Position numbers and translations under genes: made by a program
In this document: piece after piece, positions 27,485 through 35,079 of the stretch
How positions within the stretch are numbered: position 1 is the first letter of the stretch
Layout of the letters: each line of letters opens with the position of its first letter
NCBI GenBank assembly: GCA_040389065.1
Contig: JAZKAR010000016.1
Coordinates: 248,001-312,000, forward strand
Direction: 5' to 3'
DNA: 64,000 nt
Origin: JAZKAR01 sp040389065
Lineage (GTDB): Bacteria > Pseudomonadota > Gammaproteobacteria > Burkholderiales > Casimicrobiaceae
The notes under the pieces: generated by a model
What the model saw: the letters and a program-made list of their open reading frames with translations, nothing else
What the model was told of the DNA's origin: nothing
Database searches by the model: none

Positions 27485-28027
27485 CTAATTAGATAAAAAC
27501 TTATTGAGAACCGAGTTGCTAGACCCTTTCGAGGGTTGTTCAGAGGAAGATTCGGCGGATAGCTTTATTTTTTCACCTTTAAGCGCTGATGCAATAGAAA
27601 CAGTATGTGTCGCAGGCGGATAGCACACGCCAATATCCGCACACCCCTGAAGGCGCAAAGTTAGCGTAGCATTGGGATTAAGCTTTTGCGGAAATTGAAC
27701 AGGAATAGATAACACGTTACGGAAAATAGCTATTTTTCCAAAAACAGCATCAGTTTTTGTTTCGCCTGATGGCAAACTAATGGGTGGAAGATTAACGTTA
27801 TTCGATTCAAAATGAATTTTATCTCGATATAAATAGTAACCAGGAGCAATAACAAAACGGAGCAGTAAACTATTGGCTGCTTGAGGATGAGGCGTTGCCT
27901 GAACCTGAAACGCTTGTTCTGCAGGTAAAACATTTTGTGTGTCTAAAGCAGCAGTCGCATTGATACAGAGTGAGCCGAAAAGGCTAAAAAATAACGTATA
28001 TGACACATTACGTGAATTTTTTTTCAT
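27485..28027 (-). CDS. DsbD N-terminal domain alone (nDsbD)
   Basis: A 180-residue protein with a signal peptide (about residues 1-27) and the periplasmic immunoglobulin-like domain of DsbD. The key pair is Cys129 and Cys135 in QGCADIGVCYPP. A full DsbD continues with eight membrane helices and a thioredoxin-like domain, about 570-600 residues in all. Here a stop follows soon after the N-terminal domain and the next 180 bp downstream hold no remnant of the rest. The gene lies 4 bp after cutA, the usual cutA-dsbD order in betaproteobacteria, which suggests a reduced dsbD rather than a foreign gene. The electron donor is unknown. Confidence 0.85.
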   Translation of the reverse strand: MKKNSRNVSYTLFFSLFGSLCINATAALDTQNVLPAEQAFQVQATPHPQAANSLLLRFVIAPGYYLYRDKIHFESNNVNLPPISLPSGETKTDAVFGKIAIFRNVLSIPVQFPQKLNPNATLTLRLQGCADIGVCYPPATHTVSIASALKGEKIKLSAESSSEQPSKGSSNSVLNKFLSN

Positions 28028-28031
28028 GGAA

Positions 28032-28373
28032 TTACTCTTTTGTATGAATGGTTAAGGGTATTATCGACGCATTTGCCCAGTGAGTATAGTCAGCATTAGC
28101 CTCAATTGCCCATTTTAAAATAGCGGGTACCTCATAAGTATGTAGGCTCTTAATGATATTTTCTACCTCTATCAGCTGAGTTTGATTTGTTTTCATCCAT
28201 ACAGGGGTTTCTGTTTCACTACAAAGCTTATCTTCCCAGGTGTAATGAGAGCTAACAGGCGGGGCAATGTTAGCGCAGGCAATCAGTTTTTTTTCAAGCA
28301 ATACCTGCACAACGTCTGCTGCTTTTTCAGGGGAAGGAAAATAGCTAAGAACCATGTAGAGGGAGGGCGACAT
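28032..28373 (-). CDS. cutA: divalent-cation tolerance protein CutA
   Basis: A 113-residue trimeric PII-like protein. CutA family features are ACANIAPPVSSHYTWEDKL and the C-terminal HTYEVPAILKWAIEANADYTHWA. An AAAGGAATAAAC ribosome site precedes the ATG. It is the first gene of a unit with the DsbD-domain gene. The cellular role of CutA remains uncertain despite its link to copper tolerance. Confidence 0.93.
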   Translation of the reverse strand: MSPSLYMVLSYFPSPEKAADVVQVLLEKKLIACANIAPPVSSHYTWEDKLCSETETPVWMKTNQTQLIEVENIIKSLHTYEVPAILKWAIEANADYTHWANASIIPLTIHTKE

Positions 28374-28910
28374 GTTTATTCCTTTGAGAGATGCTATGAA
28401 TGCCTCATATCAGATAATCACCAAAGTAAATGGGAGGCTGCTTGCTGGAGGCTCTGCATTCTATGCGATATAAAGATACTATGCTTCTTAATGCTCTAAT
28501 TTAAGTTGCTGTTTTTAAAGGATTGTAGTGATATAAGAGTCAGTTTAAAAATATATCTTACTTAGAGTTTCAAGATAATAAAAGGCGAATTAAATATTTT
28601 TTTGTATAGCGTATAGTGGTGCTTATAGTTATTTTTAATGATTTTATAACCAGTAATAGAGACGACTTCTGTTCTAATTTGAGGTTATAGCTTGACCCTA
28701 CTCGACAAATCCTTTTATGCTTAACACTTGTGCTGAAAACTCGTTGGAATTATTGGAATTTGTAGTCACCCATTACTAATAACCTTGTTCTAACTCTCTT
28801 TTTTTGGATTTACCCACCACGCTAGTAGCCTGCTAGATGCTGATCCGCATTTTTGCAGAACAGGAGTTTTGCAGCGTTGACCGTTGTAAACACACTGAGG
28901 ACATATAAAA
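28374..28910. other. intergenic region between cutA and ilvB
   Basis: This is the divergent promoter region. It contains the probable ilvB promoter (28692-28721) and a leader of about 180 nt. A small frame at 28837-28908 (ATG, 23 codons) has no run of Ile, Leu or Val codons, so I do not call it an attenuator peptide. Confidence 0.5.
28692..28721 (+). promoter_or_regulatory. predicted sigma-70 promoter for the ilv genes
   Basis: A -35 box TTGACC (28692-28697) and a -10 box TATGCT (28716-28721) are separated by 18 bp. Transcription would start near 28728. Confidence 0.45.
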
Positions 28911-30626
28911 ATGACCCACCCCACGTTAACGGGCGCAGAAATTGTTATCCGTTGCCTTCAAGAAGAAGGCGTAGAGCATCTTTTTGGGTATCCAGGCGGT
29001 GCTGTCCTGAATATCTATGATGAAATTTTTAAACAAGATAAAGTAAAGCATATTTTGGTGCGGCATGAGCAGGCAGCCGTGCATGCTGCTGATGCGTATT
29101 CTCGTTCTACCGGAAAAGTTGGTGTGTGCCTTGTGACATCAGGCCCAGGGGCTACCAATGCTGTAACAGGTATTGCTACGGCCTATATGGATTCTATACC
29201 GATTGTTATTTTGAGCGGGCAAGTGCCAACTCACGCGATTGGTTTAGATGCATTCCAAGAATGCGATACCATCGGTATTACACGCCCATGTGTAAAGCAT
29301 AATATTCTTGTAAAAGATGTTAAAGATATTGCTACCGCTATTAAAAAAGCTTTTTATATTGCGGCTACGGGTCGGCCTGGGCCTGTGCTAGTAGATATTC
29401 CTAAAGATATTACTCAGCATAAAGGGGTATTTGAATACCCTGAAAAAATTGAAATGCGTTCTTATAACCCTATTCGTAAGGGGCATCCTGGGCAAATTCG
29501 TAAAGCTGTACAATTATTAATTGAAGCTAAACGCCCAATGATTTATACGGGCGGAGGCGTTATTTTAAATAATGCAGCACCTGAATTAGCGGCATTAGTT
29601 CGCCGTTTGGGTTTCCCTTGTACGAGTACGTTAATGGGGCTGGGTGGGTATCCTGCTACTGACGACCAATTTTTAGGTATGTTGGGAATGCACGGTACAT
29701 ACGAAGCGAATATGGCCATGCAAGAATGTGATGTTTTGCTGGCAGTAGGTGCACGCTTTGATGACCGGGTGATTGGTAATCCTACGCATTTTTACCGCGA
29801 ACATCGTAAAATTATCCATATTGATGTTGATCCTTCCTCCATTTCAAAGCGCGTTAAAGTTGATGTGCCTATTGTAGGGTATGTAAAAGAAGTGCTTGAT
29901 GAAATGCTCAAACATGTTGAGCAGGAATCTCTCGTTTCTAACCCAGCCGTTAAAGGATGGTGGGAGCAGATTGAACAATGGCGCAGCAAAGACTGTTTAC
30001 GTTATAACCAAACACCAAACGGGCCTATCAAGCCGCAGTTTGTTGTAGACAAACTATGGGAAATTACCCAAGGGCAAGCATTTGTGACCTCCGATGTAGG
30101 TCAGCATCAAATGTGGGCGGCGCAATTTTATAAGTTTGATGAGCCACGTCGCTGGATTAATTCAGGCGGTTTGGGAACAATGGGCTTTGGTCTTCCCGCT
30201 GCGATAGGTGTGCAGATGGCCCATCCTGATGCACAGGTAGCTTGTATTACAGGTGAAGCCAGTATTCAGATGTGTATTCAGGAGCTTTCTACATGCAAGC
30301 AATACCATTTACCTTTAAAAATTATTACCTTAAATAATCGCTATATGGGAATGGTAAGGCAGTGGCAGGAATTCTTTTACGGAAACCGCCATTCAGAGTC
30401 TTACATGGAGGCACTGCCTGATTTTGTGCGTCTCGCAGAGGCGTATGGTCATGTGGGAATGCGGGTGACTAAACCTGAAGATGTTGAAGATGCTTTGCGC
30501 CAAGCGTTTGCGTTAAAAGACCGTTTGGTATTCTTAGACATTATCACTGATCAAACTGAAAATGTTTTTCCTATGGTAGCGGCGGGTAAAGGTTTATCCG
30601 AAATGATTTTAGCTGAAGATTTATAA
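28911..30626 (+). CDS. ilvB: acetolactate synthase, large catalytic subunit
   Basis: Thiamine-diphosphate enzyme that makes acetolactate or acetohydroxybutyrate in isoleucine, leucine and valine synthesis. The 571 residues include the catalytic Glu53 (RHEQAAVH), the segment SGPGATNAVTGIATAY, and the cofactor-metal motif beginning GEAS (where many homologues have GDGS) and ending LNNRYMGM. The GEASIQM variant matches betaproteobacterial enzymes as I remember them. It lies 9 bp before ilvH. Confidence 0.97.
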   Translation: MTHPTLTGAEIVIRCLQEEGVEHLFGYPGGAVLNIYDEIFKQDKVKHILVRHEQAAVHAADAYSRSTGKVGVCLVTSGPGATNAVTGIATAYMDSIPIVILSGQVPTHAIGLDAFQECDTIGITRPCVKHNILVKDVKDIATAIKKAFYIAATGRPGPVLVDIPKDITQHKGVFEYPEKIEMRSYNPIRKGHPGQIRKAVQLLIEAKRPMIYTGGGVILNNAAPELAALVRRLGFPCTSTLMGLGGYPATDDQFLGMLGMHGTYEANMAMQECDVLLAVGARFDDRVIGNPTHFYREHRKIIHIDVDPSSISKRVKVDVPIVGYVKEVLDEMLKHVEQESLVSNPAVKGWWEQIEQWRSKDCLRYNQTPNGPIKPQFVVDKLWEITQGQAFVTSDVGQHQMWAAQFYKFDEPRRWINSGGLGTMGFGLPAAIGVQMAHPDAQVACITGEASIQMCIQELSTCKQYHLPLKIITLNNRYMGMVRQWQEFFYGNRHSESYMEALPDFVRLAEAYGHVGMRVTKPEDVEDALRQAFALKDRLVFLDIITDQTENVFPMVAAGKGLSEMILAEDL

Positions 30627-30635
30627 AGGTACACC

Positions 30636-31127
30636 ATGCGACATATTCTCTCTGTACTATTAGAAAATGAGTTTGGTGCGCTTTCACGGGTGGCAGGTTT
30701 ATTCTCTGCACGTGGATACAACATTGAATCTTTAACCGTAGCGCCTACCGAAGACCCTACACTTTCACGTATGACCCTAGTCACAAGTGGGTCAGATGAT
30801 ATTATTGAGCAAATTACAAAGCAGCTTAATAAATTAATTGAAGTAGTGAAAATTGTTGATTTGACTCAGGGCGATCATATTGAGCGTGAGCTCATGCTTG
30901 TGAAGGTACGTGCGTGTGGCAAAGACCGTGAAGAAATGAAGCGTATGGTAGATATTTTTCGTGGTCGCATCTTAGATGTAACTGAAAAGTCTTATACTAT
31001 TGAACTAACAGGTACAAGTGAAAAAATAGATGCTTTTATAAAAGCGATTGACCCAGCGCTTATTCTAGAAACCGCTAGAACAGGAGCATGTGGAATTGGG
31101 CGCGGTGATAGAATGCTGAAGATTTAA
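30636..31127 (+). CDS. ilvH: acetolactate synthase, regulatory small subunit
   Basis: A 163-residue regulatory subunit with an N-terminal ACT domain (MRHILSVLLENEFGALSRVA) that binds valine and gives feedback inhibition, and the usual C-terminal domain. The conserved EDPTLSRMTLV and the C-terminal RTGACGIGRGDRML are visible. An AAAGG site precedes the ATG. It follows ilvB closely; ilvC is 281 bp further on. Confidence 0.97.
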   Translation: MRHILSVLLENEFGALSRVAGLFSARGYNIESLTVAPTEDPTLSRMTLVTSGSDDIIEQITKQLNKLIEVVKIVDLTQGDHIERELMLVKVRACGKDREEMKRMVDIFRGRILDVTEKSYTIELTGTSEKIDAFIKAIDPALILETARTGACGIGRGDRMLKI

Positions 31128-31208
31128 AACCTCCAAATTCGTTGAAATACAGCGTTGGTATTAAAAATTTTTCCTTATTCAGGTATATATGATTAAGGTT
31201 TATGTTAC

Positions 31209-31247
31209 CCCGTTAATCGTACCCGCAAAGCGGAAACGATTAACGGG
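31209..31247 (+). other. hairpin between ilvH and ilvC
   Basis: CCCGTTAATCGT (31209-31220) pairs exactly with 31236-31247 across a 15-nt loop. A second, weaker stem (CTAG..CCAAG with CTTGG..CTAG) follows. There is no T-run, so it is not a classical terminator. It could adjust the ilvBH to ilvC transcript ratio or mark a separate ilvC promoter. Confidence 0.5.
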
Positions 31248-31408
31248 CAGACTAGACCAAGTTTATACATGCCTTGGCTAGATATATAAATATATACGGC
31301 GTCAAAATTTTTTAATGCCGCCTTGTCTTTCTTAGAGTTTGAAGGTTTTGATAGATATTAATTATAGTTAGTAAAAAAGTTAAAAGAAATTTTAAAGAAA
31401 GGTAAGTC

Positions 31409-32425
31409 ATGAAGGTTTTTTACGATCAGGACGCAAATTTGTCACTGATTAAAGCTAAAAAAGTAGCTATTATTGGTTTCGGTTCCCAAGGTCACGCTCA
31501 TGCACAAAACTTACGGGATTCAGGTGTAGACGTTACCGTTGGTTTGCGTAAAACAGGTGCTTCCTGGAAAAAAGCTGAAGCAGCTGGCATTAAAGTAGCA
31601 GAAGTCGATGAAGCTGTAAAAAATGCTGATTTCATCATGATTTTATTGCCTGATGAAAGTCAGGCTAAAGTATATCGCGAGCAAATTGCACCTAATTTAA
31701 AAGCGAATGCAACGCTTGCGTTTGCGCACGGTTTTAACATTCATTATGGTCAAATTGTTCCCCGTGACGATATCGATGTTGTGATGATTGCACCAAAAGG
31801 CCCTGGTCATACAGTGCGCTCTGAGTATTTAAAAGGCGGCGGCGTTCCTACCTTGATCGCAGTGTATCAAGATAAATCAGGCCATGCTCGTGATGTAGCG
31901 TTGGCGTATGCGGCAGCAAATGGCGGTACTAAAGGCGGGGTTATTCAAACTAACTTCCGTGAAGAAACCGAAACCGATTTATTCGGTGAACAAGCGGTAC
32001 TCTGTGGTGGTGCTGTTGAGCTGGTTAAAGCAGGCTTTGAAGTGCTTACTGAAGCAGGTTATGCGCCTGAAATGGCTTACTTTGAATGTTTGCATGAATT
32101 GAAGTTGATTGTAGATCTTATGTATGAGGGCGGTATTGCCAACATGAACTACTCGATTTCAAATAATGCTGAATATGGTGAGTATGTAACTGGCCCTCGC
32201 GTTATCACTGAAGACACTAAAAACGCAATGCGTAAAGCGTTAAAAGATATTCAAACTGGTGAGTATGCCAAGAGCTTTATTCTTGAAAATCAAGCAGGTG
32301 CACCCACATTAACAGCGCGCCGCCGTTTGAATGCAGAGCATCCTATTGAGCAAGTTGGTGAAAAATTGCGCGATATGATGCCTTGGATCAAGAAAAACCG
32401 CTTGGTTGATCAAAGCAAAAATTAA
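31409..32425 (+). CDS. ilvC: ketol-acid reductoisomerase (NADP+)
   Basis: Converts acetolactate to dihydroxyisovalerate in valine, leucine and isoleucine synthesis. The 338 residues are of the short class I. The NADPH motif is GFGSQGHAHAQNLRDSG; the magnesium and substrate region includes KGPGHTVRSEY, the DLFGEQAVLCGG segment and ECLHELKLIVDLMYEGG. An AAAGAAAGG ribosome site precedes the ATG. A strong terminator follows at 32554-32585. Confidence 0.97.
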   Translation: MKVFYDQDANLSLIKAKKVAIIGFGSQGHAHAQNLRDSGVDVTVGLRKTGASWKKAEAAGIKVAEVDEAVKNADFIMILLPDESQAKVYREQIAPNLKANATLAFAHGFNIHYGQIVPRDDIDVVMIAPKGPGHTVRSEYLKGGGVPTLIAVYQDKSGHARDVALAYAAANGGTKGGVIQTNFREETETDLFGEQAVLCGGAVELVKAGFEVLTEAGYAPEMAYFECLHELKLIVDLMYEGGIANMNYSISNNAEYGEYVTGPRVITEDTKNAMRKALKDIQTGEYAKSFILENQAGAPTLTARRRLNAEHPIEQVGEKLRDMMPWIKKNRLVDQSKN

Positions 32426-32553
32426 TTTTTAAAGCTACGTAGTTTTTTAGATGCCAAAAATTTTAACAAGATAGTAGAGTAGAGTAAAAATTTTTGATTT
32501 TACTTGTATCTTGAATAAGAAATAAAAGGTTTATCTAAAAGAGTAGTAAAATA

Positions 32554-32585
32554 AAGCCTTTGGTAGTTATACCAAAGGCTTTTTT
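32554..32585 (+). terminator. factor-independent terminator after ilvC
   Basis: The stem AAAGCCTTTGGTA is followed by a 4-nt loop and its exact complement, and the T-run TTTTTT begins inside the 3' arm. This is a textbook intrinsic terminator. Confidence 0.9.
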
Positions 32586-32663
32586 ATAAACCTTGTTCCA
32601 AATCTTTTAGTTGAGTCATGATGATCAGCAGCTTTGGAACAAGGTTTTATGCATGGGGGAAGT

Positions 32664-33689
32664 ATGCAGGTTTTTTCTGAATCAGACACAAAGATGGGTG
32701 AACCCTTAGAGCGGGAGCCAGCAAACTCTGAAAAATTATCTGAACATAAAGTGCCAGCAAATAGGTTGCGTAAGTCTGAGTATGAGGGTAATAAGCTGAC
32801 AAAGCGGTTGCGTAGTGCAACAGGTAAGGCGATTGGCGACTTTAATATGATTGAAGATGGCGATAAGGTAATGGTATGCCTCTCAGGTGGAAAAGATAGC
32901 TATACGTTATTAGATATGCTTTTAGCCTTACGAGAAAATGCACCCATTCATTATGAGGTTATTGCTTTTAACTTAGATCAAAAACAACCTGGTTTTCCAC
33001 CAGAAGTATTACCCAATTACTTAAGCTCAAAGGGTGTGCCTTTTCATATAGAAGAGCAAGATACCTACAGTATTGTAAAGCGCGTGGTGCCTGATGGTAA
33101 AACGACCTGCGGCTTATGTTCTCGATTACGCCGAGGCATTATTTATCGCGTGGCAAAAGAGTTAGGGTGCACCAAAATCGCATTAGGCCATCATCGTGAT
33201 GATATTTTAGAAACATTATTTTTAAATATGTTTTACGGCGGGAAAATGAAGGCGATGTCGCCTAAACTCGTCAGTGATAATGGCGAGCATGTATTAATTC
33301 GCCCGCTGGCATATTGCCGAGAAAAAGATTTAGCTAACTATGCTCAATTAAAACAGTTTCCGATTATTCCTTGTAATTTATGCGGCTCTCAGCCTGATCT
33401 ACAGAGACAAGCGATTAAAGGCATGATGCAGACATGGGATAAGCAGTTTCCTGGGCGCTTAGAGAGTATGTTCAGGGCAGTACAAAACATTGTGCCTTCT
33501 CATTTGGCTGATCTTAGCTTATTTCCCTTTGCCAATCTTTCGCGTCATACGATGCCTGAAGGAATAGAGGGCGATATTGCATTCGATAGTGAGCCTTGCA
33601 GTACTTCAGCCTCGCTATTTATGGAGGAGGATGAAGAAGAAACGATTCCAGCTAAAACTATTCATATCCCCATATCCGTGGCAGGTTGA
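32664..33689 (+). CDS. ttcA: tRNA 2-thiocytidine synthetase TtcA
   Basis: Adds sulfur to cytidine 32 of certain tRNAs, using ATP and an iron-sulfur cluster. The PP-loop is SGGKDS (residues 74-79 from this start); the cluster cysteines are C149-GLC152 and C237-NLC240. The N-terminal 30-40 residues are variable and the start is uncertain: ATG 32664 follows GGGGGA at short spacing, with ATG 32649 and a TTG at 32634 as alternatives. The C-terminus has an acidic tail. The 3' end overlaps the convergent HD-GYP-like gene by 32 bp. Confidence 0.95.
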   Translation: MQVFSESDTKMGEPLEREPANSEKLSEHKVPANRLRKSEYEGNKLTKRLRSATGKAIGDFNMIEDGDKVMVCLSGGKDSYTLLDMLLALRENAPIHYEVIAFNLDQKQPGFPPEVLPNYLSSKGVPFHIEEQDTYSIVKRVVPDGKTTCGLCSRLRRGIIYRVAKELGCTKIALGHHRDDILETLFLNMFYGGKMKAMSPKLVSDNGEHVLIRPLAYCREKDLANYAQLKQFPIIPCNLCGSQPDLQRQAIKGMMQTWDKQFPGRLESMFRAVQNIVPSHLADLSLFPFANLSRHTMPEGIEGDIAFDSEPCSTSASLFMEEDEEETIPAKTIHIPISVAG

Positions 33690-34785
33690 TACGAACGGTA
33701 ATTTTTTCACGGGGAATTACACTAGCAATTGCAAATTCTTTTTTACTGGTATCGCGTTTTAAGCCGCCAGCATAGGGCGTTCCTGTAGGGTCAGTTAAGC
33801 TATATACCAATGGAGTGTTAGCTGATTCTCCCCGGCGAAGAACAATGGCTATTTCTTTATTTACGAGAATAACAAAAGCGCCAGGTGGATAAATACCAAC
33901 TTCTTTAATAAGAAGCATAGGAATCTGATTCGTACTCTGATCGCCATTTTCAAGAAAAAGTTCTCGTGCTGCCTGATTAGGTGCAATCGCTTTTCGATGG
34001 GCGCGCGGGGCAACTTTTGCACAAAACACATCGGCTATATGAATAAGCTCTGCTATATCAGAGCTGTCTTTTATTTCGCGAGGGTAACCTGTTCCATTTT
34101 TATTTTCATGATGATCTCGAACCGCATTTAGCCAATCTTCATTGGTGATACCAGCAGCTTGAAGCATTTCATAACTGCGAATAGGGTGAGAGCGAATCTC
34201 TTCAAGCTGATGAGGGAGCAGAGGTGTATTTTGATGAAGAAGCCTTACGTGTGTTTCAAGCATGCTTACATTCATCGTAAGGGCTGCGCACACACTGCTA
34301 ATTCGTTTATGAAGTTCCCACCCTAATCGTTTGCCAATTAGTTCACAGACAATGGCAACATGGATGGTATGAGGCATGGGGGTTTTTATCGTATCTTGCA
34401 TCATCATTACACTAATGCCAACATCAGCATCTTTTTCACTTAAAAATTGAACAAGCGATGCAATACTTTCAATTTGGAATGCAACATTCTCTTCTTTCGC
34501 CATATTTCTTAAACAGCGCGTGAGTTTAGATTGAATATCATCCCATAACCAAAATGGATTAAATTTTTGAGTTGGTTGAGCGGATTGGGCTGATTGAGAA
34601 GAGCTTTTTATGAAAGCAGTAGATTCTACGAACATGCCTCGTGCAATAATCGAATCTAACTGAGAGTCTCGAGTAACTAAATAGCCTTTACATAAAAGAA
34701 GCTTTCCGTTCGCATCATATACATCCCACTGTAAAGGCTGATTTAATTTTAAATCGTCGAGAGTAAGTTGGTGCATCTGCTTCAT
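33658..34785 (-). CDS. HD-GYP-like protein with degenerate catalytic site
   Basis: A 375-residue protein. The N-terminal 60 residues form a small beta-domain seen before some HD-GYP domains. The central part follows the HD-GYP pattern: HTIHVAIVCELIGKRLG, HPIRSYEMLQAAGI, DHHENKNGTGYP (His225-His226) and Asp252. The expected metal-binding HD of the first motif (usually LLHDIGK) reads LTMNVSM, so His and Asp are replaced by Met171 and Asn172. It is therefore probably not an active c-di-GMP phosphodiesterase but may still bind nucleotide or protein partners. It stands alone, convergent with ttcA. Confidence 0.78.
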   Translation of the reverse strand: MKQMHQLTLDDLKLNQPLQWDVYDANGKLLLCKGYLVTRDSQLDSIIARGMFVESTAFIKSSSQSAQSAQPTQKFNPFWLWDDIQSKLTRCLRNMAKEENVAFQIESIASLVQFLSEKDADVGISVMMMQDTIKTPMPHTIHVAIVCELIGKRLGWELHKRISSVCAALTMNVSMLETHVRLLHQNTPLLPHQLEEIRSHPIRSYEMLQAAGITNEDWLNAVRDHHENKNGTGYPREIKDSSDIAELIHIADVFCAKVAPRAHRKAIAPNQAARELFLENGDQSTNQIPMLLIKEVGIYPPGAFVILVNKEIAIVLRRGESANTPLVYSLTDPTGTPYAGGLKRDTSKKEFAIASVIPREKITVRINLPRIWGYE

Positions 34786-35079
34786 AATATTGCCTATAAG
34801 TCTTTTTTTGTTAGTGCTTTACTCATTGTTATAAATACCATTTGCCTTATTAATATAGTTAGCATTTATGTTGTTGTGTATTAATTAGGCCCATAAGTAA
34901 CCATCAAACAAACTATTTTATTTTTGACACTCGATTACCCTAAATTTTGATTTTTAAAATGTTACTCAAGTTTTAATAGGGTATTTTTAGCGGAAAAATG
35001 CTATTCCATTCAGAATAAGGCGTTAATTTTATTAAAAATAATGGGCGTGTTGATAAGTTGATCGTTCCTTTTTTTACAT

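Noticed and set aside
28837..28908. ilvB attenuator leader peptide
   Set aside because: The 23-codon frame has only a few Ile/Leu/Val codons (one Leu, three Ile, one Val) without a cluster, and no terminator/antiterminator pair was seen.
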